A stretch of 64,000 bases of DNA, taken from contig OY969779.1 in the NCBI GenBank assembly GCA_963703015.1, forward strand, positions 1,364,001 through 1,428,000, given 5' to 3'. Of this stretch, positions 8,053 to 16,806 are shown piece by piece. This DNA is from Methanobacterium_B sp963703015 (lineage in GTDB: Archaea > Methanobacteriota > Methanobacteria > Methanobacteriales > Methanobacteriaceae). The notes beneath the pieces are model-generated. The model searched no databases and had not been told where the DNA came from. It saw only the letters and a list, made by a program, of their open reading frames with translations. Position 1 is the stretch's first letter. Every line of letters starts with the position of its first letter. The position numbers and the translations under genes were made by a program.

Positions 8053-9891
8053 TTAGAAATTAACCCTATTTCCTAATGTAATTGGAAGTGGAAGTTTTCT
8101 AAATGGCATGCCTTTAGTTTCTTCGTGGATTCTGTTGACTAATTCGTCAATGTCCATTTCTACCTTTTCATTAGTTTCCCTTACGTTAACAGTAACAGCT
8201 CCACCTTCAAGTTCTCTGTCACCGATTACAATAACATAGGGCACCCATTCTCCTGCGGCATTTCTAATTTTCTTACCAACAGTTTCATGTCTTTCATCAA
8301 GATCTACCCTGACATTCTGATCTCTGATTTTTTGAACAATATCCTGTGCATAGTCATTATGACGTTCTGCAATTGGAATCACCCGAACCTGTGAAGGAGT
8401 TAACCAGATTGGTAACATAGGTGGTTTAAAGTCTCGTTCAATGGCACTTTTCTCAAGTAAGCTGCAAATTACCCTTTCTATACTGCCTGTAGGACTGCAG
8501 TGAATTATGATTGGATTTATTTCGTTCTCATCGGGATCGATGTATGTTATTCCAAACCTTTCACCACTCTCAACATCGATCTGTATGGTTGGATTTTCAA
8601 TTGGCCTTCCAAGATAATCGATTGCTGCAAAATCCATTTTTGCAATCCAATAATGCTTTCGTTCTGGTAAAATTTCTAATAAAATAGGTTTACCAATTTT
8701 ATCAGCGGAAGAAAGGACCCATTCCTTGTTTTCTTCGAAAAAGTCCTTGGTTGCTCGCATTATAGATTCATAGTTGACTTCCAAGTCTATTCCAGTTTGC
8801 TTGCACATGTCAATCTGGCCATCAAATTCAACCATGGCATGGTCAACATCTGCACAGACAGTATGGAGATCAGGCATTGTAAATCCTCTTAAACGTTTTA
8901 GACCGACAACTTCTCCTTTCTTCTCCAATCTGAAACTGTAGGTTGACAATTCATATATTCCTACAGGAAGATTTTTCCAAGTTAAAAAGGAATCTGATAG
9001 CACCCTAAATGCCCCGAAACAGCATGCGTATCTTAACATTAATTCCTTGTTTTTTGTGGCCATTCTGTACTGTCTCTCTCCGAATTTCTCGGCATGCACC
9101 CTTATGGCATCATCTGCCAAATCATACATTATTGGAGTTTCAACTGGCATGGCTCCCCTTTCAGTGACCAAATTATAAACATAATCTGCTAGAAGATCAC
9201 GAATTAACCTGCCCTTAGGATACCATCTTAAATGACCCACGTCAGCAGACGGTTCATAATCCGCAAAATGTTTCTCCCTCATAATTTTAACGTGGGGTGG
9301 TTCTTCTCCTGTTGATTCTCCTCGACCCAATTCATAATCAACCAGCTTCTTAAGATCGTTATTTTCGAAAGTGTAGTTTTCGACATCAAAAATCTTCCCA
9401 TCTGCCAGTATGTAAAATTCCGATTTTACTGATTCTTCTTTAGGTTCTTCAGAAGCTTCTTCTGATTTTTCAGCGGTTATGGTTCGTGAAAGTTCAGAAA
9501 GTGGATGTCCCTTACATGCAACTTCAAATGATTTGTACCATCCGAAAGGAACTCTCTTGACATTTACTCCTAAATTAGCTAGACCGGTTTCCATGTTTGT
9601 TAAAATCTGCTTCGCCATGTCTGGAGAACTTAAAGAGGAACTTAAATGTGCATATGGATATACTGCTACAACTTCGGCCCCAACTTTACCAAATACATCA
9701 TTAATCTCGTAAATAGCATTTTCAACGATAATATCTGGATTTTTTTCATCTTCCTTTTCAACTGCTGTGAATACCACAAGAGCATTCTCATACTCTCCTT
9801 GTTTCTTATCCTCTGGTATTTTTTCAGCTATCCTTGTTTTGGATTTGGTTTTATATTTTAAATAATCAGAATGAATCAAAAGTATTCTCAT
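8053..9891 (-). CDS. thrS: Threonyl-tRNA synthetase (archaeal type)
   Basis: Charges tRNA-Thr with threonine. The N-terminal 140 residues (MRILLIHSDYLKYK start) are the archaeal D-aminoacyl-tRNA-deacylase-like editing domain that removes mischarged serine, unlike the bacterial N2 domain. The catalytic class II core follows, with a motif 2 region around RYACCFGAFRVLSD and motif 3 as HCSPTGSIERVICSLLE. The C-terminal anticodon-binding domain is LPIWLTPSQVRVIPI onward. The length of 612 residues is normal. The start has GGTGG four bases upstream. A T-rich tract on the minus strand after the stop (8018-8050) probably ends transcription. Confidence 0.97.
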   Translation of the reverse strand: MRILLIHSDYLKYKTKSKTRIAEKIPEDKKQGEYENALVVFTAVEKEDEKNPDIIVENAIYEINDVFGKVGAEVVAVYPYAHLSSSLSSPDMAKQILTNMETGLANLGVNVKRVPFGWYKSFEVACKGHPLSELSRTITAEKSEEASEEPKEESVKSEFYILADGKIFDVENYTFENNDLKKLVDYELGRGESTGEEPPHVKIMREKHFADYEPSADVGHLRWYPKGRLIRDLLADYVYNLVTERGAMPVETPIMYDLADDAIRVHAEKFGERQYRMATKNKELMLRYACCFGAFRVLSDSFLTWKNLPVGIYELSTYSFRLEKKGEVVGLKRLRGFTMPDLHTVCADVDHAMVEFDGQIDMCKQTGIDLEVNYESIMRATKDFFEENKEWVLSSADKIGKPILLEILPERKHYWIAKMDFAAIDYLGRPIENPTIQIDVESGERFGITYIDPDENEINPIIIHCSPTGSIERVICSLLEKSAIERDFKPPMLPIWLTPSQVRVIPIAERHNDYAQDIVQKIRDQNVRVDLDERHETVGKKIRNAAGEWVPYVIVIGDRELEGGAVTVNVRETNEKVEMDIDELVNRIHEETKGMPFRKLPLPITLGNRVNF

Positions 9892-10205
9892 TGTACCACC
9901 TTAATTATATTAAAAAAACTGTTGATTTTTTACTATTTCCATAAAATTACTTTAAAAATTGTTATGCAATTCCATCTCATAATTTAGAAATGATATTGAA
10001 AACCATTAATATAGATTTAAACAATTTTATTTATGTAGTTATTGAAAACAGGTTTTTATACAAACAAATTAAATTGTTTGAATGTTCATTTTAAATGATA
10101 TGATAATTATAAATGTACTACAAATTGTTATATAAATATAGTCCAGAATAAATTACAAAATTTTTTATCTGAATTATTAATTTTATATTAACTCTTGGTG
10201 ATCGA
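9892..10205. other. AT-rich divergent promoter region, thrS / ilvD
   Basis: A 314-base gap between divergent genes with no credible ORF. A TATA-like TTATATAAATATAG near 10112-10127 could serve ilvD. A loose inverted repeat (TTTAAACAATTT near 10016 and AAATTGTTTGAA near 10070) is visible but imperfect. I see no conserved RNA element. Confidence 0.4.
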
Positions 10206-11861
10206 ATGAGAAGTGACACTATTAAAAAGGGATTACATCGAGCCCCGCACAGATCTCTACTACGGGCCTGTGGAATAAACGACGAAGACATGAAAAAGCC
10301 TTTCATAGGTATTGCAAACAGTTATACAGATATTGTTCCAGGACATGTACACCTCAACTCCATTGCAGAAGCTGTTAAGACAAGTATTGCAGAGGCAGGA
10401 GGAGTTGGATTTGAATTTAGTACCATGGCAATTTGTGATGGAATAGCCATGAATCATGAAGGTATGAAATACTCCCTTGCATCAAGGGAAATTGTTGCAG
10501 ATACAGTTGAAAGCATGGCCATGGCACATCAATTTGATGGTCTGGTCCTCATTCCGACATGTGACAAAATTGTACCGGGCATGCTCATGGCAGCTGCAAG
10601 ATTAGATATTCCTGCAATAGTTGTTACTGGTGGACCCATGCTTCCGGGCAAATTTAAGGGAAAAAATGTCGATTTAATAAGTGTTTATGAAGCAGTTGGA
10701 GCTGTTTCGTCCGGGAAAATGAGTGAAGAAGAAATTGATGAACTGGAACGGTGCGCATGTCCAGGTCCAGGGTCTTGCTCTGGCTTGTTCACTGCAAATA
10801 CAATGGCATGTATTACAGAAGCCATAGGAATGAGTTTACCCTACTGTGCAACAGCCCATGCAGTTGACAAGAAGAAACTTAGTTTGGCATCAGAGTCCGG
10901 AAAAAAGATTCTCGAACTCGTGGAAAAAAATATCACACCATCCAAGATAATGACACAGCAGGCATTTGAAAATGCAATAGCAGTGGATATGGCCTTGGGA
11001 GGATCTTCCAACACAGCTCTGCATGTTCCTGCAATTGCACATGAACTTGAAGAACATGGAGTTAAAGTGGATCTAGATCTTTTCAACGATATGAGCAAGC
11101 AATTCCCCCACATAACTCATCTCAGTCCTGCAGGTGAACACACCATGCTAGACCTAGATAATGCAGGAGGAATACCTGCAGTTTTAAAAGTCCTTGAAGA
11201 AAGGTTGAATGTCACTACTATTACGTGTACAGGCAAAAGTCTAGGTGAAAACATTGAAGACGCAAAAGTTTTAGATGAAAATGTAATACACACACTAGAA
11301 GACCCCATACATATCGAAGGAGGCATTACCATACTTAAGGGCAATCTAGCCCCCAATGGATCGGTTGTTAAACAAGGGGCTGTTAATGAAGATATGATGG
11401 TGCATGAAGGACCTGCAAAAGTATTCAACAGCGAAGAAGAGTGTGTGGAAGCAATTTTCAATGGAAAAATTGATGAAGGCGATGTAATAGTCATCAGGTA
11501 CGAGGGTCCGAAGGGAGGACCTGGTATGAGAGAAATGTTAAATCCTACCTCAGCAATATCCGGCATGGAAATAAAATCTGTGGCACTAATCACAGATGGT
11601 AGATTCTCAGGTGGAACACGTGGTCCATCTATCGGACACATATCACCCGAAGCCATGGCTGATGGCCCATTAGCTGCTGTAAACAACGGAGATATTATTA
11701 AAATAGATATTCCAAATAGAAAATTGGAACTTAAAGTACCTGAATCCGAAATCAAAGAAAGAATAAAGAAAGCAGATAAACCAGAAAGGCCTGTTAAGGG
11801 TTGGCTTGCTAGATACAGAAAATTAGCAACATCTGCAGATGAAGGAGCAATTCTAAGGTAG
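10206..11861 (+). CDS. ilvD: Dihydroxy-acid dehydratase
   Basis: Dehydrates 2,3-dihydroxy-isovalerate and -methylvalerate to the 2-keto acids, the third common step of valine and isoleucine synthesis. It has the Fe-S ligand cysteines in PTCDKIVPGMLMAA and CACPGPGSCSGLFTANTMAC, and the C-terminal TDGRFSGGTRGPSIGH signature. The 551-residue length matches the archaeal enzyme. GGTGAT lies three bases before the ATG. The signal peptidase gene follows after 11 bases, so the two may share a transcript although they are functionally unrelated. It is separate from the ilvBNC operon 5 kb further on. Confidence 0.97.
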   Translation: MRSDTIKKGLHRAPHRSLLRACGINDEDMKKPFIGIANSYTDIVPGHVHLNSIAEAVKTSIAEAGGVGFEFSTMAICDGIAMNHEGMKYSLASREIVADTVESMAMAHQFDGLVLIPTCDKIVPGMLMAAARLDIPAIVVTGGPMLPGKFKGKNVDLISVYEAVGAVSSGKMSEEEIDELERCACPGPGSCSGLFTANTMACITEAIGMSLPYCATAHAVDKKKLSLASESGKKILELVEKNITPSKIMTQQAFENAIAVDMALGGSSNTALHVPAIAHELEEHGVKVDLDLFNDMSKQFPHITHLSPAGEHTMLDLDNAGGIPAVLKVLEERLNVTTITCTGKSLGENIEDAKVLDENVIHTLEDPIHIEGGITILKGNLAPNGSVVKQGAVNEDMMVHEGPAKVFNSEEECVEAIFNGKIDEGDVIVIRYEGPKGGPGMREMLNPTSAISGMEIKSVALITDGRFSGGTRGPSIGHISPEAMADGPLAAVNNGDIIKIDIPNRKLELKVPESEIKERIKKADKPERPVKGWLARYRKLATSADEGAILR

Positions 11862-11872
11862 GAGCATAAACA

Positions 11873-12298
11873 ATGACCAATAACCGTGAAATAATTAGTT
11901 ATGTTGTAATAATTGTCATTGGAATAATATTAGCACAACATATGAACGTTGTAGTATCAGGAAGTATGGAACCTGTATTTTACAGAGGTGACGTAGTAGT
12001 TATTGAAAAAACGGCTTTCTTGGGCATACCCGAAATAAATAAAGACGACTTAAAAGTTGGAGATATTGTTATTTACCAGGCCACTTGGTTCCCGGATCCA
12101 GTTATTCATAGGATCATAGCAACTGGAACTGCCGATAATGGAACGCCCTATTACATAACTAAGGGAGATAATAACCCTGTTCAGGATCCTGCCCCGGTTT
12201 ATCATGATCAAGTCATGGCAAAGGTGGTTACGTTAGGAAACACTCCATTTGTTATTCCAAAAGTGGGATACATCACATTATGGATAAGAGGATTGTAA
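11873..12298 (+). CDS. Signal peptidase I, archaeal/SipW type
   Basis: Membrane-anchored protease that removes signal peptides from exported proteins. A single N-terminal transmembrane helix spans about residues 7-22. The catalytic Ser is Ser31 in VVSGSMEP. The bacterial Lys is replaced by His79 in DPVIHRII, as in ER/SipW-type enzymes, and the conserved Asp region is KGDNNPVQDP (Asp99, Asp105). The 141-residue length is typical. GGAG lies eight bases upstream of the ATG. A hairpin with a T-run follows the stop. Confidence 0.92.
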   Translation: MTNNREIISYVVIIVIGIILAQHMNVVVSGSMEPVFYRGDVVVIEKTAFLGIPEINKDDLKVGDIVIYQATWFPDPVIHRIIATGTADNGTPYYITKGDNNPVQDPAPVYHDQVMAKVVTLGNTPFVIPKVGYITLWIRGL

Positions 12299-12305
12299 TT
12301 TAACA

Positions 12306-12340
12306 TTTCAGGATTTTCCTGAAATCTCTTTTTTATTTAT
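12306..12340 (+). terminator. Hairpin terminator after signal peptidase gene
   Basis: Eight bases at 12306-12313 (TTTCAGGA) pair perfectly with 12317-12324 around a 3-base loop. A T-rich tract follows, ending before the argS ribosome binding site. It probably ends the ilvD-signal peptidase transcript. Confidence 0.6.
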
Positions 12341-12372
12341 AAAGATTAAATTTGACACAACGGTGAGTTTTA

Positions 12373-14058
12373 ATGTACAGAATATTAATATCAGAATCAA
12401 TTAATGCACTTTCAGATGCCATCACAAGTTTAGATTGGGAAATTCCAGAAGAAATCAAGGTTGAAGAACCTCCAAATCCTGAACTAGGAGATGTTGCTAG
12501 TTCAGTCTCGTTTCAGCTGGCAAAGGAACTTAAACGTTCCCCCATGGAAATTACACAGGAAATTTTAAAGGTTTTAAAAATTCCAGATATATTTAGCAAG
12601 GTAGAATCTAAAGGGCCTTACATAAATTTTTATGCTAATTACAACGAGTTTTCTAGTCTGGTTTTGAATTCCATCACTGAAGATTATGGGAAACTTGAGT
12701 CGAATAACACGAAAATTATATTGGAACATACATCTGCAAACCCCAATGGCCCCCTCCACATAGGGCATATAAGAAATTCAATAATCGGAGATTCCCTTGC
12801 ACGTGTACTAAAATCTGCAGGATATGAAGTTGAAACCCAATATTATGTTAATGATATGGGCCGGCAGATTGCAATGATTGTTTGGGGTCTGTTGAATCTG
12901 GATCATAAAATGGATCCATTTGGAAAACCTGATCATGAAATAGGCAACCTTTACTTCAACGTGAATGAAAAACTTCGTGCAAATCCAGAAATAAAGGATG
13001 AAGTAAGTGCCTTACTGAAACGCTACGAAAGGGGTGATGATCCCGAACTAGAGAAAATGTTTGAAGGAGTAGTTAAAAACTGTCTAGATGGTATATCAAT
13101 TACTTCCCAAAGGTTGAATGTTAACCATGATGCGTTTATATGGGAGAGTCGTTTCATTAAAAATGGTAGTGTTGCCAATATATTGAAAACTCTAGATGAA
13201 TACATTCAGAAGAATGAAGTTGTCTATATGGACCTTAACAGTTATGGTATTGAAAAGGAACTGATACTCATACGTTCAGATGGAACTTCCCTCTACGCCA
13301 CAAGGGATCTTGCGTACCACAAGGAAAAATCTGAAGGATCAGACAGGTACATAGATGTTCTTGGATCGGATCATAAATTAGCCATAGATCAGCTCAAGGT
13401 ACCGCTGGAATTATTAGGAGCTAAAACACCCGAAGTAATATTCTACGAATTTATCACACTTCCAGAAGGATCCATGTCCACAAGGAGAGGAGTTTTCATT
13501 AGTGTGGATGAATTGATGAATGAAGCTGTATCCCGAGCCATGATAGAAATTGAAAAACGAAGAACAGATCTTGAAGATTCTGAACGTTTGAAAATAGCTG
13601 AAATAGTGGGCATTGGTGCAATAAGATATTATATTGCTCGTTTATCACCAGAAAAACATATAGTTTTCAAATGGGACGAAGCACTCAGTTTTGAAAGGGG
13701 TTGTGCATCAATTCAGTACGCTCATGCAAGGGCATGTAAACTCCTTGAAAATGCCAATTATGATAGTAATTCCTTAAAAATTGATAATTTTGATTTAGAT
13801 GATAAACTTGAAATTGAACTTGTCAAATTAATGTCCAAATTCTCTGCTGTTATAGAAGAATCAGCAAGAATAAACAGGGTTCATAACATTGCACAGTACT
13901 CACTAGACCTTGCAGGCGCATTTAACAAATTTTACAAATCCATGCCAGTAATAGGTTCTGAAAAAGAAGATTTAAGGCTTCTGATAGTTGATAAATTCAG
14001 AATAACCATCAGAAACAGTCTTAAATTAATTGGAATAGATGCTCCAGAGTCCATGTAG
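12373..14058 (+). CDS. argS: Arginyl-tRNA synthetase
   Basis: Class I synthetase charging tRNA-Arg. The HIGH signature is in PNGPLHIGHIRNS, preceded by the ArgRS-specific EHTSANP. The N-terminal additional domain is present (residues of about 1-100) and the C-terminal helical anticodon-binding domain begins near residue 440. GSMSTRRG takes the place of the KMSKS loop, as is common in ArgRS. The length of 561 residues is normal. The start has GGTGA with good spacing. It converges with argF, sharing a T-rich gap of about 20 bases. Confidence 0.97.
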   Translation: MYRILISESINALSDAITSLDWEIPEEIKVEEPPNPELGDVASSVSFQLAKELKRSPMEITQEILKVLKIPDIFSKVESKGPYINFYANYNEFSSLVLNSITEDYGKLESNNTKIILEHTSANPNGPLHIGHIRNSIIGDSLARVLKSAGYEVETQYYVNDMGRQIAMIVWGLLNLDHKMDPFGKPDHEIGNLYFNVNEKLRANPEIKDEVSALLKRYERGDDPELEKMFEGVVKNCLDGISITSQRLNVNHDAFIWESRFIKNGSVANILKTLDEYIQKNEVVYMDLNSYGIEKELILIRSDGTSLYATRDLAYHKEKSEGSDRYIDVLGSDHKLAIDQLKVPLELLGAKTPEVIFYEFITLPEGSMSTRRGVFISVDELMNEAVSRAMIEIEKRRTDLEDSERLKIAEIVGIGAIRYYIARLSPEKHIVFKWDEALSFERGCASIQYAHARACKLLENANYDSNSLKIDNFDLDDKLEIELVKLMSKFSAVIEESARINRVHNIAQYSLDLAGAFNKFYKSMPVIGSEKEDLRLLIVDKFRITIRNSLKLIGIDAPESM

Positions 14059-14079
14059 GACTCTTATATCTATTTTTTT

Positions 14080-14982
14080 TTATTTTAAAATATTGTACAA
14101 AACTGCTGTCTGTACATGCATCCTATTTTCAGCTTGATCCCATATGATGGAACGATCACTCTTCATTACTTCATCTGTAATTTCCTGGCCACGAATTGCA
14201 GGTAAACAGTGCATTACACATGCGTCTGGTTTTGCAAATGTTAGGAGTTCCATGTTGACCTGATAATTTTTAAGATCTTCAATACGTTTCAATTTTTCAG
14301 CTTCATCTCCCATACTAACCCAAACATCAGTATATATGATATCTGCATCTTTAACTCCTTCACTAACAATTGGAGTGATCTCAATCTTCGATCCAGTCTT
14401 TGCTGCTATTTTTAATGCTTCATCATATATTGCAGCGTCTGGTTCATAGCCTGTAGGACATACCACTGTCATGTCCATCCCAACATAAGCACAAGCCAGG
14501 AGCAGGGAATTACAAACATTGTTTCCATCCCCTAAAAATGCCATTTTGACATTGTAACTCTGTTTATGCTCATATATCGTGAAAATATCTGTTAACGCTT
14601 GACAAGGATGCTCCTTGTTTGTCAGGCCATTTATAACTGGAACAGTAGAATATTCAGAAAATTTCACTACTTCTTCATGTTCCTTGGCCCTTATCATAAC
14701 CCCATCAACATAGCGTGACATCACCATTGCGGTGTCTTCTATGATCTCACCACGTCCAAGCTGCATATCTGCAGCTGACAGATAAAGGGGATTACCACCC
14801 AGATGTAACATTGCCATTTCAAATGAAATTCTTGTACGTGTTGAAGCTTTTTCAAAGATCATGGCTAGAGTTTTATTTTCTAGTGGTTTCAGACCGTACG
14901 GGTCTTCTTTGAACTTCCCAGCAAGCTCCAAAATTTCAAATATTTCATCCTTAGCATCCAAAACTGATAATAGATGTTTCAT
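14080..14982 (-). CDS. argF: Ornithine carbamoyltransferase
   Basis: Makes citrulline from ornithine and carbamoyl phosphate in arginine synthesis. It has the carbamoyl-phosphate loop STRTRISFEMA, HPCQALTDI, and the ornithine-specific C-terminal HCLPA; the latter separates it from aspartate carbamoyltransferase (pyrB, also in this window). The 300-residue length is typical. GGGAG lies upstream of the start. It is a single-gene unit, converging with argS. Confidence 0.96.
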   Translation of the reverse strand: MKHLLSVLDAKDEIFEILELAGKFKEDPYGLKPLENKTLAMIFEKASTRTRISFEMAMLHLGGNPLYLSAADMQLGRGEIIEDTAMVMSRYVDGVMIRAKEHEEVVKFSEYSTVPVINGLTNKEHPCQALTDIFTIYEHKQSYNVKMAFLGDGNNVCNSLLLACAYVGMDMTVVCPTGYEPDAAIYDEALKIAAKTGSKIEITPIVSEGVKDADIIYTDVWVSMGDEAEKLKRIEDLKNYQVNMELLTFAKPDACVMHCLPAIRGQEITDEVMKSDRSIIWDQAENRMHVQTAVLYNILK

Positions 14983-15071
14983 TCATTACTCCCCATAATG
15001 CATTTCTCTTAAGAATTAGAATATATTAAACCCCTTTTATTTAAATTTAACTAAAAAAAAAGAATATGAAA

Positions 15072-16397
15072 TTAAAATCTCAATCCTGCTTCAAATCTGA
15101 GCTTCTGCATATTTGCAACCCTCTTTTGAACTAATTCTTCTGTACCAACATCTCTCCTATGATAGACGTCTCCTTTCACATAACTTGTAGCTTTCTCACA
15201 TATTTCTTCGGCTTCTGTGATGGTGTTACCAACACCCACAATACCTAAAGCCCTTGAAGCTGAAGTAAAAATTTTGTTATCCTTCTCATTGACAGCAGCA
15301 TAGTACACCATAGCTCCAGATTCGTTGATTTTTGTTTCATTAACTTCTATAATCTGTCCGGCTTTAGCTGTTTCTGGATAGCCCTTTGGTACGATGTATT
15401 TGCACACAGTGGATTTGTGTTCAAATTCAGCTTTTTTAAGATTTCCATCTACAATCCCTTCACAAATTTCAACAAAATCCGTTTTAAGGAGAGGTAAAAC
15501 ATTCATGGCTTCAGGATCTCCAAATCGTGCATTGTATTCAACCATTTTCGGACCATCACTACACAGCATGAATTGACCGTATAAAATACCTTTGTAGGGA
15601 TCTGTTTCAGTTTTTACAGCCTTTACAGTGTCTTCCATGATCTTGACTGCTTTCCTGTAACTTTTGTGATCAAGGAATGGAAGCAGACCTGTGGCATCTG
15701 AATATGAGCCCATTCCCCCAGTTATTGGCCCTTGATCTCCTTCGTATGCATGAGGATGATCCTGTGCTGCAGGCATGGGTAGAATTTTGTCACCATCAAC
15801 AAACGCCTGTACAGTGAATTCTTCCCCTATAAGCCTTTCTTCAATTACCACTTGAGCATGGCCACTGATCTTGTTATTTATTATTTCATCCACGTATTTT
15901 TTGGCAGCCTCTCCATCTTCAAGGTGTTCTCCCATAATTTTAACACCCTTTCCACCTGTTAGGCCTATTGGTTTGATTACTACATCCTTATCAAAATTGT
16001 CAATAAATTCCCCAGCGTCCTCTACATTATCAAACACTTTGTATACAATGGATCCATCTATTTTATGGGTTTCAAACAAGTTCCTCATGAATGCTTTGTC
16101 AGTTTCAATACGTGCTGCTTCTTTTGTTGGCCCCACACATCCAATACCATCTTCAATAAGTTCGTTGACAATACCCATTTCGAGGGGTGCCTCAGGACCA
16201 ATTATTGCCATATCAATATTGTTGGACTTAGCAAATTTTTTGACACCTTCAATATCCTTTTCATTACCAATTTGATATTTTGAAATTCTGGCTATTCCAG
16301 GATTTTTGTTGCTCATAATAGAGTACAATTCTGCATCTTTAATCGAATTACATATAGCATGTTCTCTTGCTCCGGTTCCAACTAAAAGAATATTCAT
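15072..16397 (-). CDS. purD: Phosphoribosylamine-glycine ligase
   Basis: ATP-grasp enzyme making glycinamide ribonucleotide, the second step of purine synthesis. The N-terminus MNILLVGTGAREHAI is the GARS signature; the ATP-grasp core has KPIGLTGGKGVKI, and the metal-binding YNARFGDPEA follows. Starting at 16397 gives 441 residues and puts GGAGG seven bases upstream; the longer ORF start at 16448 adds 17 residues with no family match. No other purine genes are adjacent. Confidence 0.95.
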   Translation of the reverse strand: MNILLVGTGAREHAICNSIKDAELYSIMSNKNPGIARISKYQIGNEKDIEGVKKFAKSNNIDMAIIGPEAPLEMGIVNELIEDGIGCVGPTKEAARIETDKAFMRNLFETHKIDGSIVYKVFDNVEDAGEFIDNFDKDVVIKPIGLTGGKGVKIMGEHLEDGEAAKKYVDEIINNKISGHAQVVIEERLIGEEFTVQAFVDGDKILPMPAAQDHPHAYEGDQGPITGGMGSYSDATGLLPFLDHKSYRKAVKIMEDTVKAVKTETDPYKGILYGQFMLCSDGPKMVEYNARFGDPEAMNVLPLLKTDFVEICEGIVDGNLKKAEFEHKSTVCKYIVPKGYPETAKAGQIIEVNETKINESGAMVYYAAVNEKDNKIFTSASRALGIVGVGNTITEAEEICEKATSYVKGDVYHRRDVGTEELVQKRVANMQKLRFEAGLRF

Positions 16398-16658
16398 CGA
16401 AATCCTCCTTAGACTAAATTTATAACGTTTTGCATTATTAAAATACACTCACTAAGACTTTTGAGTTTATGAATAAAACATTCTAATTACCTTTAATTTA
16501 TTTAAATTTGACATTGTTTATAAAGAATAAGTATTTGTAAGATTATTTCCCATTCTTAAAAAATTAATCTAAATTCATGTAATAAAACCTAGGTAAAATT
16601 ATTTCATATCCACTGATTTTAATGTTTAAAAGTCTGTTTGTTTTAATGTTAACGATAT

Positions 16659-16690
16659 TTGGAAGCTTTCACAACGAAAGTAATTTCCAA
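16659..16690. promoter_or_regulatory. Nested inverted repeat upstream of ilvBNC
   Basis: Outer arms TTGGAA (16659-16664) and TTCCAA (16685-16690) enclose inner arms CTTTC (16666-16670) and GAAAG (16676-16680) around a 5-base centre. This layout suits a dimeric repressor site or a small hairpin. It is about 120 bases before the ilvB start. The binding protein is unknown. Confidence 0.4.
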
Positions 16691-16742
16691 TGAAAGAAAA
16701 TATATACAGTAACACTAAAAGTTGAATTGAACAAAAATTAAT

Positions 16743-16756
16743 TCCACTAAAGTGGA
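16743..16756. promoter_or_regulatory. TCCACT-N2-AGTGGA dyad before ilvB
   Basis: A near-perfect palindrome, TCCACTAAAGTGGA, with six-base arms about 50 bases upstream of the ilvB start, where an operator or leader structure could act. Unlike the surrounding DNA it is not a simple A/T tract. Confidence 0.4.
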
Positions 16757-16806
16757 TAATAAGAATTGTTTGTAATATAAATTAGCTAAATTGTAAGGTG
16801 TTTTTA

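Larger units (their letters stand above)
16398..16806. other. Divergent promoter region purD / ilvBNC with dyads
   Basis: About 409 bases with no credible gene. It contains two inverted repeats, reported separately at 16659-16690 and 16743-16756. Both lie upstream of ilvB. The rest is AT-rich with several TATA-like tracts, so the transcript start cannot be fixed from the sequence. Confidence 0.5.

Noticed and set aside
11117..11755. 212-codon open frame antisense to ilvD
   Set aside because: It lies wholly inside the well-conserved ilvD gene, has no ribosome binding site or recognisable domain, and its composition follows the complement of ilvD codons.
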